From Nitratireductor soli (GTDB lineage: Bacteria > Pseudomonadota > Alphaproteobacteria > Rhizobiales > Rhizobiaceae): a stretch of DNA of 64,000 nt. Location: contig NZ_LFVY01000009.1 in assembly GCF_001050155.1 (NCBI RefSeq), forward strand, positions 177,388 through 241,387. The letters run 5' to 3'. Below, in pieces: positions 53,769-63,404 of the stretch; position 1 is the stretch's first letter, and the number at the start of each line of letters is the position of its first letter. The position numbers and the translations under genes are program-made. The notes under the pieces are model-generated. The model did no database searches. It worked only from the letters and a program-made list of their open reading frames with translations, and had not been told where the DNA came from.

Positions 53769-55084
53769 GCTCAACCCTTTCCGGCCTGCTGATCATCGCC
53801 GTCCTGTTCACGCTGCTTGGAACGGGCATGCCGATCGCCTTCGCGCTCGGCCTTGCCGCATTCGCCGCATTGTTCGCGCAAAGCGGCTTCGACATCTTCT
53901 ACGTGCTCGGCGACACCATGTTCTCGGGCATCGGCAACATCGCCTATGTCTCGATCCCCATGTTCGTCCTGATGGGCGCGGCGGTCGCTTCCTCGCCGGC
54001 GGGTGCCGATCTCTACACCGCGCTCGACCGGTGGCTGAACCGCGTGCCCGGCGGGCTCGTGCTCTCCAACATCGGCGCCTGCGCGATCTTTTCGGGCATG
54101 ACCGGCTCGTCGCCGGCGACATGCGCGGCAATCGGCAAGATGGGGATTCCCGAAATGCTCGGGCGCGGCTATCCGAACTCGGTCGCCACCGGCTCGATCG
54201 CGGCGGGCGGGACGCTCGGCATCCTCATTCCCCCCTCCGTGACGCTGATCGTCTACGGCATCGCGACGGAAACGTCGATCGGCCGCCTGTTCATGGCGGG
54301 CGTTCTGCCCGGCATCATGCTGACGGCGATGTTCATGATCTGGGCGCTCATCGATTGCCGGCGCAAGGGGTATGAATTCGGCGGCGCGCGGGCGATCCGC
54401 TATTCGCTCGGGCAAAAACTGGCGAGCCTGCCGCGCGTCCTGCCGTTCCTGCTGATCATCGCCGGCACGCTGTACGTGCTCTATGGTGGGCTGGCAACGC
54501 CTTCCGAGGCGGCCGGCGCCGGTGCGTTCCTGACACTGCTGGTGGTCATCCTCGCCTATCGCCTGTTTCGTTTTCGCCCCATTGCCAGCATCTTCGGCTC
54601 GGCCATGCGCGAAAGCGTGATGATCATGATGATCATGGCGGCGGCAGAGCTCTTTGCGTTTGCGCTTTCATCCCTGTTCATCACCCAGACCATTGCCGCG
54701 GTCATCGCCGACATGGAGGTCAATCGCTGGGTTCTGATGGCGGTCATCAATGTCTTTCTGCTGGTTTGCGGCATGTTCCTGCCGCCGGTGGCGGTGATCG
54801 TCATGACGGCGCCGATGCTGTTTCCGATCGTTACCCAGGCCGGTTTTGACCCTTATTGGTTCGCCATCGTGCTGACCATCAACATGGAAGTGGGGTTGAT
54901 TACCCCGCCGATCGGCCTCAATCTCTTCGTCATCAACGCGATCGCGCCGACGATTCCGACGCGGGATATTCTCTGGGGCTCGTTGCCCTATGTGATGGTC
55001 ATGTTCATGGCGATCGTCCTGTTGTGTCTCTTTCCCGACATCGCCACCTGGCTTCCCAACCAGATGATGGGGGCAATCCAATGA
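53765..55084 (+). CDS. matM: malonate TRAP transporter large permease
   Basis: 439-residue DctM subunit with about 12 helices: GTGMPIAFALGLAAFAALF, AIFSGMTGSSPATCAAIGKMG (sodium-site region), GGTLGILIPPSVTLIVYGI and late EVGLITPPIGLNLFVINAI. It forms the sodium-coupled malonate channel with matQ. Coupled on both sides by ATGA overlaps (matQ and matA). Confidence 0.92.
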   Translation: MSSTLSGLLIIAVLFTLLGTGMPIAFALGLAAFAALFAQSGFDIFYVLGDTMFSGIGNIAYVSIPMFVLMGAAVASSPAGADLYTALDRWLNRVPGGLVLSNIGACAIFSGMTGSSPATCAAIGKMGIPEMLGRGYPNSVATGSIAAGGTLGILIPPSVTLIVYGIATETSIGRLFMAGVLPGIMLTAMFMIWALIDCRRKGYEFGGARAIRYSLGQKLASLPRVLPFLLIIAGTLYVLYGGLATPSEAAGAGAFLTLLVVILAYRLFRFRPIASIFGSAMRESVMIMMIMAAAELFAFALSSLFITQTIAAVIADMEVNRWVLMAVINVFLLVCGMFLPPVAVIVMTAPMLFPIVTQAGFDPYWFAIVLTINMEVGLITPPIGLNLFVINAIAPTIPTRDILWGSLPYVMVMFMAIVLLCLFPDIATWLPNQMMGAIQ

Positions 55085-56511
55085 ACGCCACCGCGTCGTT
55101 CTTCGGCGACATGCTGCAGACCATCACGGAGCGCGGCCGGCGGTTTCTGGCGCTCGGGCCACGCGGCGCGAACGCCAGCGATGGTGACGACATGGAGGCG
55201 CTGTGCGAGACGCTTCTTTCCAGCCGGGGAGAAGCGTCGGGCATGGCGCTTGCAAGGGATATCCTGGAGCGTTGGCAGCGCTGCGACGATGCGGCGAAGC
55301 GTCAGTTCATGCGGATGCTGCTGTTGCGCTTCGGTCCGCAAACCGAACTGGTGGAAAAAGCCATCGACGCCTACCGAAGCGCGCCCAATCCCAAGGCGCT
55401 GCACGAACTGCACGTGGCTGCCGAGCCGCGCCGGCAGGAGCTGATCCGCCGGCTGAACCTGGCGCCCAACGGCACGGCCATGCTCGTCGGCATGCGCGAG
55501 GCGCTGTTGACGCTGAAGCGCGCCGAGCCGGACCTCGAGCCGCTCGATTCCGATTTCGCGCATCTGTTCGGTTCGTGGTTCAATCGCGGCTTCCTGATGC
55601 TGAAGCCGATCAACTGGTCGACGCCGGCCGATATCCTGGAAAAGATCATCCGCTATGAGGCGGTGCATCATATCGGCGGCTGGGAAGAACTGAGGCGGCG
55701 GCTGGCGCCGGAAGACCGCCGCTGCTTCGCGTTCTTCCACCCGCAATTGATCGACGATCCGCTGGTCTTCGTCGAAGTGGCGCTGACCCGGGACATGCCG
55801 GCAAGGATTTCCGATCTGCTGCGCGAGGATCGCGCGACGGTTCCCCCCGCCGAAGCCACCACCGCCGTCTTCTACTCCATTTCAAACTGCCAGGCGGGCT
55901 TGCGCGGCATTTCCTTCGGCAATTTCCTGATCAAGCAGGTGGTGGAGGATTTGCGCCGCGAGCTGCCGGGTCTCGACAGTTTCGTCACCCTGTCGCCGGT
56001 TCCCGGCTTTGCCGAATGGCTGGACGAGGAGCGGCGGGCCGAAAACCCGTCGGTGCTGGCGCCGACCGGCCAGAACAAGCTCACGCTTCTCGATGAGGCG
56101 GATTGGGCCGAGCGTGCGGAGGCGGTGGCGGAGGTCCAACCGGTGATGACGGCCGCCGCCGCCTGGTACTTCCTTAAGGCGCGCAGCGAGAGCGGCCGCG
56201 TCATCGATCCCGTCGCCCGCTTCCATCTCGGCAATGGCGCGCGGCTCGAGCGCATCAATTTCCTTGGCGACACCGCGCCGGGCGCCATGCGCCAGGCACA
56301 CGGGCTGATGGTCAACTACCTCTACAAGCTCGATGACATCGAGACCAATCATGAGGCGTTCGTCGGGCGCGGCGAGGTGGTCGCCGCGCCATCCATACGC
56401 CGCCTGATGCCAGCCGAGCGAGGGACCGCAGTACAAGCCCAGACCGAGAAAGGGCCGGCGCGCGGCAAGGCGGCGAAGAAGACACGTGCAGACGAGGAAG
56501 CGAGTTCATGA
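55081..56511 (+). CDS. matA: malonyl-CoA decarboxylase
   Basis: 476-residue malonyl-CoA decarboxylase (MCD family). Helical N-terminal domain, then GNAT-like catalytic domain with FFHPQLIDDPLVFVEVALT, VFYSISNCQAGLRGISFGNFLIKQV (cited by SISNCQAGLRGISFGN) and PVARFHLGNGARLERIN (His of HLGNGA). It converts malonyl-CoA to acetyl-CoA and CO2 in the cytosol. ATG 55081 overlaps matM; last ~25 residues are a Lys/Ala-rich tail. Overlaps matB by 4 bp. Confidence 0.94.
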   Translation: MNATASFFGDMLQTITERGRRFLALGPRGANASDGDDMEALCETLLSSRGEASGMALARDILERWQRCDDAAKRQFMRMLLLRFGPQTELVEKAIDAYRSAPNPKALHELHVAAEPRRQELIRRLNLAPNGTAMLVGMREALLTLKRAEPDLEPLDSDFAHLFGSWFNRGFLMLKPINWSTPADILEKIIRYEAVHHIGGWEELRRRLAPEDRRCFAFFHPQLIDDPLVFVEVALTRDMPARISDLLREDRATVPPAEATTAVFYSISNCQAGLRGISFGNFLIKQVVEDLRRELPGLDSFVTLSPVPGFAEWLDEERRAENPSVLAPTGQNKLTLLDEADWAERAEAVAEVQPVMTAAAAWYFLKARSESGRVIDPVARFHLGNGARLERINFLGDTAPGAMRQAHGLMVNYLYKLDDIETNHEAFVGRGEVVAAPSIRRLMPAERGTAVQAQTEKGPARGKAAKKTRADEEASS

Positions 56512-58040
56512 ACAATCATCTCTTTGACGCCATTCGCGCGGCTGCCAGGCCGGAGGCCGTTTTCATCGAGACGGCAGACGGCAGAATCTGGACCTATGGC
56601 GACATGCTCGCCCAGTCGGCGCGTCTCGCCGGTGCGTTGCGGAAGCTCGGCGTGCAGCCGGGGGACCGGGTCGCCGCGCAGGTCGAGAAAAGCCCCGAAG
56701 CGCTGATGCTGTATCTCGCAAGCGTGCGGGCCGGGGCGGTCTACCTGCCGCTGAACACCGCCTACACGCTGGCCGAGCTCGCTTACTTCATCGGCGACGC
56801 CGAACCGCGCCTGGTCGTCTGCACGCCGAACACGCGCGAGGGCCTGCTGTCGATAACCGGCGGCACGAACGCCCGCGTGGAGACACTGGACCAGAATGGC
56901 GCGGGGTCGCTGCTTGAGCTTGCCGCCAAGGAGGCCGCCGATTTCGCCGATGAGAAAAGGGGGGCGGACGATCTGGCGGCGATCCTCTACACCTCCGGCA
57001 CCACCGGCCGCTCGAAAGGGGCCATGCTGACGCACGACAATCTGCTGTCGAACGCCGATACGCTGCGTGATTGCTGGCGCTTCACCTCCGCCGACCGGCT
57101 GATCCATGCGCTGCCGATCTTCCACACGCACGGCCTGTTCGTCGCGTCGAACGTGGTCCTTCTGTCGGGCGCGTCGATGTACTTCCTGCCCGGGTTCTCG
57201 GCGGAGGAGGCGCTGCGGCTGATGCCCGTTTCGACCGTGATGATGGGAGTGCCGACATTCTATGTGCGGCTCATCCAGCAGGACGGGCTGACGCGCGCGG
57301 CGACAGCCAACATGCGCCTTTTCGTTTCGGGGTCCGCCCCGCTTCTGGCGGAGACGCACCGGCGGTTCGAGGACATGACCGGGCAAGCCATCCTCGAGCG
57401 CTACGGGATGACCGAGACCAACATGAACACCTCCAATCCCTATGACGGGCCGCGCATCGCTGGAACGGTCGGCTTCCCCTTGCCCGGCGTCTCGCTTCGC
57501 GTGACCGACCCGGAGACCGGCAAGCCGCTCGCCACCGGTGAGACGGGAATGATCGAGGTCAAGGGGCCCAACGTCTTCAAGGGATACTGGCGGATGCCGG
57601 AAAAGACGGCGGCGGAGTTTCGCGCCGACGGTTTCTTCATCACCGGCGATCTGGGCATGGTCGATGCGCAGGGCTACGTGCACATCGTCGGGCGCGGCAA
57701 GGACCTGGTGATCTCCGGCGGCTACAACATCTACCCGAAAGAGGTCGAGAGCGAGATCGACCAGCTTCCCGGCGTCTTCGAAAGCGCCGTCATCGGTGTG
57801 CCGCATCCCGATTTCGGCGAGGGCGTGACCGCCGTGGTCGTGCGGGTCGCCGGAGCGGAGGTCGACGAGCATGCGGTCCTCGACGGGTTGAAAGACCGGC
57901 TGGCAAGATACAAGCAGCCCAAGCGCGTCATCTTCGCCGATGCGCTGCCGCGCAACACGATGGGCAAGGTGCAGAAGAACATCCTGCGCGACACATTTGC
58001 CGGTCTTTATGCGCAGCACGAGGACGAGCGCACCGGTTGA
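56508..58040 (+). CDS. matB: malonyl-CoA synthetase
   Basis: 510-residue ANL-family adenylate-forming ligase activating malonate to malonyl-CoA. AMP-binding core YTSGTTGRSKGAMLTHDNLL, FETHGLF equivalent FHTHGLFVA, MTETNMNTSNPY, GRGKDLVISGGYNIYPKEVE and C-terminal Lys in NTMGKVQKN. The STSNPYDG segment fits the MatB subfamily specific for small dicarboxylates. Overlaps matA by 4 bp and completes matPQMAB. Confidence 0.94.
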   Translation: MNNHLFDAIRAAARPEAVFIETADGRIWTYGDMLAQSARLAGALRKLGVQPGDRVAAQVEKSPEALMLYLASVRAGAVYLPLNTAYTLAELAYFIGDAEPRLVVCTPNTREGLLSITGGTNARVETLDQNGAGSLLELAAKEAADFADEKRGADDLAAILYTSGTTGRSKGAMLTHDNLLSNADTLRDCWRFTSADRLIHALPIFHTHGLFVASNVVLLSGASMYFLPGFSAEEALRLMPVSTVMMGVPTFYVRLIQQDGLTRAATANMRLFVSGSAPLLAETHRRFEDMTGQAILERYGMTETNMNTSNPYDGPRIAGTVGFPLPGVSLRVTDPETGKPLATGETGMIEVKGPNVFKGYWRMPEKTAAEFRADGFFITGDLGMVDAQGYVHIVGRGKDLVISGGYNIYPKEVESEIDQLPGVFESAVIGVPHPDFGEGVTAVVVRVAGAEVDEHAVLDGLKDRLARYKQPKRVIFADALPRNTMGKVQKNILRDTFAGLYAQHEDERTG

Positions 58041-58042
58041 AT

Positions 58043-58164
58043 CTAGTGGTGCGATCCTAACAGATGGTCCCCATCTGTCAGGAAAAATCGCCCCACCAGA
58101 TCAACAGCTTGTGGGCTGACTTGTCGAAACGGATGGGTACCATCCGTTTCGGTCAGACCACTAG
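58043..58164. repeat. 122-bp composite palindromic element after matB
   Basis: Terminal inverted repeats CTAGTGGT (58043-58050) and ACCACTAG (58157-58164) enclose two perfect hairpins: ACAGATGG/CCATCTGT (58060-58067, 58071-58078) and CGAAACGGATGG/CCATCCGTTTCG (58125-58136, 58140-58151). CTAG termini are shared with the other repeat families in the window. It starts 2 bp past the matB stop and looks like a non-autonomous mobile palindromic element. Confidence 0.8.
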
Positions 58165-58216
58165 CGCCCGCACGAGCAGCGCCGACCAATTGTCCGGCTT
58201 GCGCCGGGGGCACCGT

Positions 58217-58283
58217 CTATCTCATTGTTTTTCCGTATTTACGCGGACGTCAGGTGATTCCACCTGACTGCAAAATGCTCTAG
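58217..58283 (-). repeat. dispersed palindromic repeat (family I), inverted copy
   Basis: Minus-strand copy reading CTAGAGCATTTTGCAGTC and ending near CAATGAG, with the TCAGGTG/CACCTGA and CCGCGTaaATACGG hairpins. It lies directly ahead of the lytic transglycosylase start. Confidence 0.85.
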
Positions 58284-58311
58284 GCTGCCTGCGGCAGATG
58301 GAGTCTGTTCT

Positions 58312-59202
58312 ATGGAATATCCAGGCATCGGGTCGCGAAAGCGCCGGCGCGCGGGGCGGCTTGCCGCGACGCTGTTCCTGTTGCCGGCTCTGTGGATGGC
58401 AGACCCGGCGCGCGGCGAGGACGCGGCGCCGTCGCAGGCCGATCTGGTGGCGCGCGTGTGCAGTCTCATCGAGACGCATGCCGGCAAGCACGGGCTGGAA
58501 GCGGCGTTCCTCGCCCGGCTCCTGTGGAAGGAGAGCCGGTTCGATCCCAACGCCGTCAGCCCGAAGGGTGCCGAGGGGGTGGCGCAGTTCATGCCGGGGA
58601 CGGCGGCGCTGCGCGGCCTGGAAGACGCATTCGACATCGTCCAGGCAATCCCGGCCTCGGCTGCCTATCTGGCGGAGCTGAAAAAGAAGTTCGGCAATCT
58701 CGGCCTGGCGGCGGCAGCCTACAATGCCGGCGAGAGCCGCGTTGCCCGCTGGCTGTCGGCCGGGGGCTTCCTGCCGCTCGAAACGGAAAACTACGTGCTG
58801 GCGATCCTTGGCGAGCCGGCCGACAATTTCACCGACCGCGCGCATGCCGCGACCGTGCCACCGCTCGATGGAGACAAGCCGTTCGGCGTTGCCTGTAAGG
58901 CGCTGCCGGTCAATGCGCGCGCCGTGGTGGCGATGGCCAGCGTGCCGACGCAACCCTGGGGCATCCAGGTGGCGGGTCATTTTCGCCGCGACGTGGCGAT
59001 CCGGCTGTGGCAACAGGCGCGGCGGCGGCACGCTGCTTTGTTGTCGGGTCATGAACCTGTCGTCAGCCGCGTGCGCTCGCCGCGCGGGTGGCGCGGCATC
59101 TACGCCGTTCGGATCGGCGCCCCCAGCCGGGCAAGGGCGGCACAAATCTGCAGCCGGCTGCAAAATGGCGGTTTGCCCTGCGTCGTCCTGCGCAACAGAT
59201 GA
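58312..59202 (+). CDS. lytic transglycosylase with C-terminal SPOR-like region
   Basis: 296-residue secreted murein transglycosylase. Basic N-terminus and signal peptide (LAATLFLLPALWMADPA), SLT domain at ~45-160 with the catalytic glutamate in LLWKESRFDPNAVSPKGAEG, then GVAQFMPGTA and AAAAYNAGESRVARW. The C-terminal part (GWRGIYAVRIGAPSRARA...CVVLRNR) resembles a SPOR fold that binds denuded glycan. Cleaves peptidoglycan strands. ATG 58312 is the first in-frame start after the repeat. Stop lies in a 12-bp tandem repeat. Confidence 0.88.
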   Translation: MEYPGIGSRKRRRAGRLAATLFLLPALWMADPARGEDAAPSQADLVARVCSLIETHAGKHGLEAAFLARLLWKESRFDPNAVSPKGAEGVAQFMPGTAALRGLEDAFDIVQAIPASAAYLAELKKKFGNLGLAAAAYNAGESRVARWLSAGGFLPLETENYVLAILGEPADNFTDRAHAATVPPLDGDKPFGVACKALPVNARAVVAMASVPTQPWGIQVAGHFRRDVAIRLWQQARRRHAALLSGHEPVVSRVRSPRGWRGIYAVRIGAPSRARAAQICSRLQNGGLPCVVLRNR

Positions 59203-59228
59203 TCGCCCAGATGATCGCCCAGATGATC
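59196..59228 (+). repeat. 12-bp tandem repeat across the stop codon
   Basis: CAGATGATCGCC is repeated 2.75 times (59196, 59208, 59220); the first copy contains the stop of the transglycosylase gene (AGA TGA). Length is a multiple of 3, so each unit carries an in-frame stop. Confidence 0.8.
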
Positions 59229-59364
59229 ATTGGGGAAAGACTGACGGTTTCGTTCAGGTAACCCGTGGGTTCACTTGGCCGACGGCCGCCCGGCACGAGG
59301 CTTTACTCGATCTCCACTCGAATTCCACCGGACTTCGGCGCGCCGATGCGGGGTACCCGGATGC

Positions 59365-59391
59365 AAAAAGGCCCGGGTCAATGCCCGGGCC
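59365..59391 (-). terminator. Rho-independent terminator for the small secreted-protein gene
   Basis: Stem GGCCCGGG/CCCGGGCC (59370-59377, 59384-59391) with the T-run on the minus strand (AAAAA at 59365-59369 on plus), 38 bp after the stop of the 81-residue gene. Confidence 0.85.
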
Positions 59392-59428
59392 GATTGGCAA
59401 TGCATGGGAGGAATGCACTGCATAAGGT

Positions 59429-59674
59429 TTAGCTGTTGTTGGAGACCGTGCGGCTGACCAGTTCAGGGCGGCCGTCGGCGCCGACAACATAAATCTCATG
59501 ATAATCATTGCCGTTCGAAGTAAATTGGTGCTGAAGCACCGAGCCGACCGGGGTCGTCGACAGAGTAGACTGGGAAGGACCGTTAAACGTGATGCTTCCC
59601 TGGATCGGCTCTATTGCAAACGCCGGAACAGCGAGGAAAGAAGAAAGAATAGCTGCGGAAATGATGGTTTTCAT
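59429..59674 (-). CDS. small secreted protein, hypothetical
   Basis: 81 residues with a clear signal peptide (MKTIISAAILSSFLAVP, cleavage near AFA-IEP) and a ~60-residue mature chain: SITFNGPSQST, then VLQHQFTSNGNDYHEIYVVG and a polar end SRTVSNNS. No cysteines, no known domain; looks like a small beta-rich periplasmic or secreted protein. ATG 59674 has a strong AGGAG site. It has its own promoter region and an intrinsic terminator, so it is an independently expressed unit. Asn/Ser-rich composition is unlike its neighbours. I recall small rhizobial proteins with similar look but cannot name a family. Confidence 0.8.
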   Translation of the reverse strand: MKTIISAAILSSFLAVPAFAIEPIQGSITFNGPSQSTLSTTPVGSVLQHQFTSNGNDYHEIYVVGADGRPELVSRTVSNNS

Positions 59675-60026
59675 ATCTAATACTCCTGATACCTTATAAT
59701 AAGGCAGTCGCAATCCCGTCATGGGATGCCGTCTATTACATGTCGGTCTCGGGTTATTCCTCGACCGTGACCCTCATTTAGGGATCGCAACTCCGCGCTA
59801 TCAGATCAAAAATTGGAAACAGAGCGTTCACAAATGCTGGATTGTTAGGGTTCTTCTTTCCCCAACGGAAGGTCCCTTGGCCCGTGTCGTGGCGGATTGC
59901 CCGTTTCCCGGCTGTCGCAGTGGGTCTCGAGCAGGCCGGCAGTTGATGGACATTCGTATTGACACCTAAACATATGTTCAATAAGCCTTTGATGGAGGAA
60001 ACGTCCATCTGGGAGAGTGGTCAAAA
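59675..60026. other. divergent promoter region between the small secreted protein and the SAF-oxidoreductase operon
   Basis: 352 bp. Contains palindrome CCTTAT-A-ATAAGG (59692-59704), 18 bp upstream of the minus-strand gene and likely overlapping its -10; and, for the plus strand, TTGACA (59959-59964) next to AACATATGTT (59969-59978), a symmetric candidate operator. The middle shows nothing recognisable. Confidence 0.55.
59959..59986 (+). promoter_or_regulatory. candidate promoter/operator of the SAF-oxidoreductase operon
   Basis: Consensus TTGACA (59959-59964) followed by the perfect 10-bp palindrome AACATATGTT (59969-59978), itself bracketed by ATTG/CAAT. No convincing -10 at 16-18 bp (ATAAGC at 59981), so it may need an activator or be repressor-controlled. 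Confidence 0.4.
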
Positions 60027-61355
60027 ATGCCTGCCAATGTTGCGCTCACCGGTCTTGCCCGGGATCTCGAGGATCGGGCCAGATCCGGCAAGCCTATCCG
60101 CATCGGCCTTGTCGGTTCCGGCGAAATGGGCACCGACATCGTCACCCGCGTCGCCCACATGTCCGGCATCGAGATCGGCGCGATATCAGAACTGAACGTG
60201 CCGGCGGCCTCCCGGGCGGTGAGCATCGCCTATCAGGAAGAGGGGCACGCGAAGGAGGTCGACAGCCAGTCGGCCATGTCCGCCGCCATCGAAGCCGGCA
60301 AAGTGGCCGTCACTGATGATGCCGACCTGCTGATCAACAACGGGCTGATCGATGTCGTCATCGACGCCACCGGCGTTCCGGCGGTGGGCGCCGAAATCGG
60401 CCTGAAGGCCATGGAGCACGGCAAGCACCTTGTCATGATGAACGTCGAGGCCGACGTCACCATCGGCGCCTATCTGAAGAGCGAGGCCGACCGGCTGGGC
60501 GTCACCTATTCGCTGGGCGCCGGCGACGAGCCGTCCTCCTGCATGGAACTGATCGAGTTCGTCTCGGCCATGGGCCATCCCATCGTCGCCGCCGGCAAGG
60601 GCAAGAACAACCCGCTCAACATCGACGCGATACCCGACGACTATGTGGAAGAGGCGAAGCGCCGCAACATGAACGTGCGCATGCTGGTCGAGTTCGTCGA
60701 CGGGTCGAAGACCATGGTCGAGATGGCGGCGATCGCCAACGCCACCGGCCTCGTCCCCGACAAGCCGGGCATGCATGGCCCGAAGGCAACGCTCGATCAA
60801 CTCTCCTCGGTGCTGGTGCCGGAAAAGGATGGCGGCGTCCTGTCACGCGTCGGCGTGGTGGACTATTCCGTCGGCAAGGGCGTGGCGCCGGGCGTCTTCG
60901 TCGTCGCCGACATGTCGCATCCGCGCATTTCCGAGCGCATGGAAGATTTGAAGATGGGCAAGGGCCCGTACTTCACCTTTCACCGCCCCTATCACCTGAC
61001 CTCGCTCGAAGTGCCGCTGACCTGCGCCCGTGTCGTGCTTTACGGCAAGGCGGACATGGTGCCGCTCGACAAGCCGGTGGCCGAGGTCTGCGCCGTCGCC
61101 AAGAAGGATCTCAAGCCGGGCGACACACTCGATGCGATTGGTGAATATTGTTACCGCGCCTGGGTGATGACCGCACAGGAAGCGCGCGCCGCGAAGGCCA
61201 TTCCCTGCGGTCTGCTGCAGGGCGGGAATGTCACCAAAGCCATCGCCAAGGGCGAGCTCATCACGTCCGACAACGCCGCGCCGCCGGCCGGCTCGAAGAT
61301 CGCCGCGCTGCGCGCGCGGCAGGACAGGCTCGTCTACGGCACGACAGGAGCATAA
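60027..61355 (+). CDS. NAD(P)-binding oxidoreductase with C-terminal SAF domain
   Basis: 442-residue protein. N-terminal Rossmann fold with [24 protein letters not shown] (cited by [17 protein letters not shown]), homoserine-dehydrogenase-like middle part ([36 protein letters not shown], cited by [19 protein letters not shown]), and a SAF/antifreeze-type beta-clip at about 340-430 ([24 protein letters not shown], cited by [15 protein letters not shown]). This family is sometimes mislabelled FlgA. Substrate unknown; homologues occur in sugar-acid and polyol loci. Leads an operon with E1alpha, E1beta and E2 genes (2 bp gap), so its product is probably an acyloin or 2-oxoacid that the complex cleaves. 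Confidence 0.85.
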   Translation: MPANVALTGLARDLEDRARSGKPIRIGLVGSGEMGTDIVTRVAHMSGIEIGAISELNVPAASRAVSIAYQEEGHAKEVDSQSAMSAAIEAGKVAVTDDADLLINNGLIDVVIDATGVPAVGAEIGLKAMEHGKHLVMMNVEADVTIGAYLKSEADRLGVTYSLGAGDEPSSCMELIEFVSAMGHPIVAAGKGKNNPLNIDAIPDDYVEEAKRRNMNVRMLVEFVDGSKTMVEMAAIANATGLVPDKPGMHGPKATLDQLSSVLVPEKDGGVLSRVGVVDYSVGKGVAPGVFVVADMSHPRISERMEDLKMGKGPYFTFHRPYHLTSLEVPLTCARVVLYGKADMVPLDKPVAEVCAVAKKDLKPGDTLDAIGEYCYRAWVMTAQEARAAKAIPCGLLQGGNVTKAIAKGELITSDNAAPPAGSKIAALRARQDRLVYGTTGA

Positions 61356-61357
61356 GC

Positions 61358-62392
61358 ATGGCCGGCAAAGCCAAGAACGGCGCCGAGAAACCAAACGGCG
61401 CCAATCTGCCCTTTTTATACAGACATTACGATCATGAGACGCTGCGCGGCGCGCTGCGCAAGATGCACCTGATCCGCCAGTTCGAGGAGGGGGCCGAGGA
61501 AAGCTATATGCGCGGCCTGATCCATGGGACGATGCACCTGTCCATCGGCCAGGAGGCGAGCGCCGTGGGCATCTGCCTCGGCCTCACCGACGAGGACCAG
61601 ATCACCTCGACGCATCGCGGCCATGGCCATTGCATCGCCAAGGGCGCGGATGTGTCACGCATGTTCGCCGAATTCTTCGGCAAGACCACCGGCTATTGCC
61701 GGGGACGCGGCGGCTCGATGCATATCGCCGACGTGTCGACGGGAAATCTCGGCGCCAACGGCATTGTTGGCGGCGGGCTTCCGATTGCGGTCGGCGCCGC
61801 GCTGACCGCCAAGAAGACGAAGTCCGGCAATGTCGTCGTCTGCTTCTTCGGCGACGGGGCCAACAATGAGGGCGCCTTCCACGAGGCGCTGAACATGGCG
61901 GCGATCTGGAAGCTGCCGGTCATCTTCGTCTGCGAGAACAATGGCTACGGCATGTCGACTTCGGTCGAGCGCGCCACGGCGGTGAAGAACATCGCCGATC
62001 GCGCTGCGGCCTACGCCATGCCCGGCGTCATCGTCGAGGGCAATGTGGTGTCCGATGTGGCCCAGGCCATGCACGAGGCGACCGAGCGGGCGCGCAAGGG
62101 CGAAGGGCCGACGCTGATCGAGTGCAAGACCTATCGCTATCGCGGCCATTCGAAGAGCGACCGCAACCGCTACCGGACCAAGGAAGAGATCGAGGAGTGG
62201 ATGACCGAGCGCGATCCGATCGAGATGTTCGAGGCTGAGCTTCAGGAACTCGGCGTCATCGACATGGCCGGCATCGAGGCGATCCGCGCGGACGTCGCCA
62301 GGGAGATCGCCGAGGGAATCGAGTTCGCCAAGGAAAGCCCGATGCCCGACGTCGCCAATCTGGAGAAATACGTCTACACGGAGCAGGCTTGA
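61358..62392 (+). CDS. thiamine-diphosphate-dependent dehydrogenase E1 component, alpha subunit
   Basis: 344 residues: PDHA/AcoA-type TPP enzyme subunit. [26 protein letters not shown] start of the family fold, TPP motif [37 protein letters not shown] (cited by [15 protein letters not shown] and ENNGYGMST), and [13 protein letters not shown] phosphorylation-loop region. Part of a 2-oxoacid or acetoin dehydrogenase complex in the cytosol. ATG 61358 follows GGAG. The residue pattern does not by itself separate pyruvate from acetoin or other substrates. Confidence 0.92.
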   Translation: MAGKAKNGAEKPNGANLPFLYRHYDHETLRGALRKMHLIRQFEEGAEESYMRGLIHGTMHLSIGQEASAVGICLGLTDEDQITSTHRGHGHCIAKGADVSRMFAEFFGKTTGYCRGRGGSMHIADVSTGNLGANGIVGGGLPIAVGAALTAKKTKSGNVVVCFFGDGANNEGAFHEALNMAAIWKLPVIFVCENNGYGMSTSVERATAVKNIADRAAAYAMPGVIVEGNVVSDVAQAMHEATERARKGEGPTLIECKTYRYRGHSKSDRNRYRTKEEIEEWMTERDPIEMFEAELQELGVIDMAGIEAIRADVAREIAEGIEFAKESPMPDVANLEKYVYTEQA

Positions 62393-63402
62393 TGGACGCT
62401 ATCATCGAGACAGCAACGCGCGAACTGAGCTACGCGCAAGCCATCCAGGAAGCAATGGCCATCGCCATGGAGCGCGACGAGCGCGTGTTCCTGATGGGCG
62501 AGGACATCGGCGTCTATGGCGGCGCGTTCCAGGTGACCGGCGACCTTGTCGAGCGATTCGGTCCCGAGCGGGTCATGGACACGCCGATTTCCGAGCTGGG
62601 TGGCGCCGGCGTCGCCGTGGGTGCGGCGGTGACCGGCCTGCGGCCGATCTTCGAGTTCCAGTTTTCAGACTTCGCCACGCTGGCGATGGAGCAGATCGTC
62701 AACCAGGCGGCCAAGATGCGCTACATGCTGGGCGGCGCCGTATCGGTGCCGGTCGTCATGCGCTTTCCGGCGGGTTCGGGCACGGGGGCTGCGGCGCAGC
62801 ACAGCCAGAGCCTGGAAGCCTGGCTCGGCCATGTGCCGGGGCTGAAGGTGATCCAGCCGGCGACGCCGCATGACGCCAAGGGCCTGCTGCTTGCGGCGAT
62901 CGAGGATCCCGATCCGGTGATGATCTTCGAGCACAAGCTGCTCTACAAGATGAAGGGGCCGGTGCCCGAGGGCCACTACACCGTGCCGATCGGCAAGGCC
63001 GATGTGCGCCGCGAGGGCCGGGACCTGACCATCGTCGCCACCTCGATCATGGTGCACAAGGCGCTGGAAGCTGCCGAAACTCTGTCCGGCGAGGGCATCG
63101 ACATCGAGGTGATCGATCTGCGCACTGTCCGGCCGATGGACCGCCAGACGGTCATCGACAGCGTGCGCAAGACCTCGCGGCTGATGTGCGTCTACGAGGC
63201 CGTGAAGACGCTCGGCATTGGCGCGGAGGTTTCGGCCATGATCGCCGAGAGCGAGGCGTTCGATTATCTCGACGCGCCGATCGTGCGGCTGGGCGGTGCG
63301 GAAACGCCGATCCCCTACAATCCGGAGCTGGAGAAGGCGACGGTTCCGCAGGTGGACGGCATCGTCCAGGCGGCGCGCGATCTCGTCACGGGAGCGCGCT
63401 GA
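62392..63402 (+). CDS. thiamine-diphosphate-dependent dehydrogenase E1 component, beta subunit
   Basis: 336 residues: [78 protein letters not shown] (cited by [20 protein letters not shown]) and C-terminal [13 protein letters not shown] are the E1beta/AcoB landmarks. Pairs with the upstream alpha subunit. ATG 62392 overlaps its stop (TGATG); the longer TTG start at 62389 is not needed. It precedes E2 by 2 bp. Confidence 0.93.
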   Translation: MDAIIETATRELSYAQAIQEAMAIAMERDERVFLMGEDIGVYGGAFQVTGDLVERFGPERVMDTPISELGGAGVAVGAAVTGLRPIFEFQFSDFATLAMEQIVNQAAKMRYMLGGAVSVPVVMRFPAGSGTGAAAQHSQSLEAWLGHVPGLKVIQPATPHDAKGLLLAAIEDPDPVMIFEHKLLYKMKGPVPEGHYTVPIGKADVRREGRDLTIVATSIMVHKALEAAETLSGEGIDIEVIDLRTVRPMDRQTVIDSVRKTSRLMCVYEAVKTLGIGAEVSAMIAESEAFDYLDAPIVRLGGAETPIPYNPELEKATVPQVDGIVQAARDLVTGAR

Positions 63403-63404
63403 CC

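Noticed and set aside
60027..61355. Flagellar protein FlgA annotation for the SAF-domain protein
   Set aside because: SAF domain alone causes this common mislabel; the Rossmann and homoserine-dehydrogenase-like parts and the absence of flagellar genes contradict it.
61358..63402. Definite call as pyruvate dehydrogenase pdhAB
   Set aside because: Operon context with an SAF oxidoreductase and E2 only; the E1 sequences do not discriminate pyruvate, acetoin or other substrates by eye, so no symbol is given.
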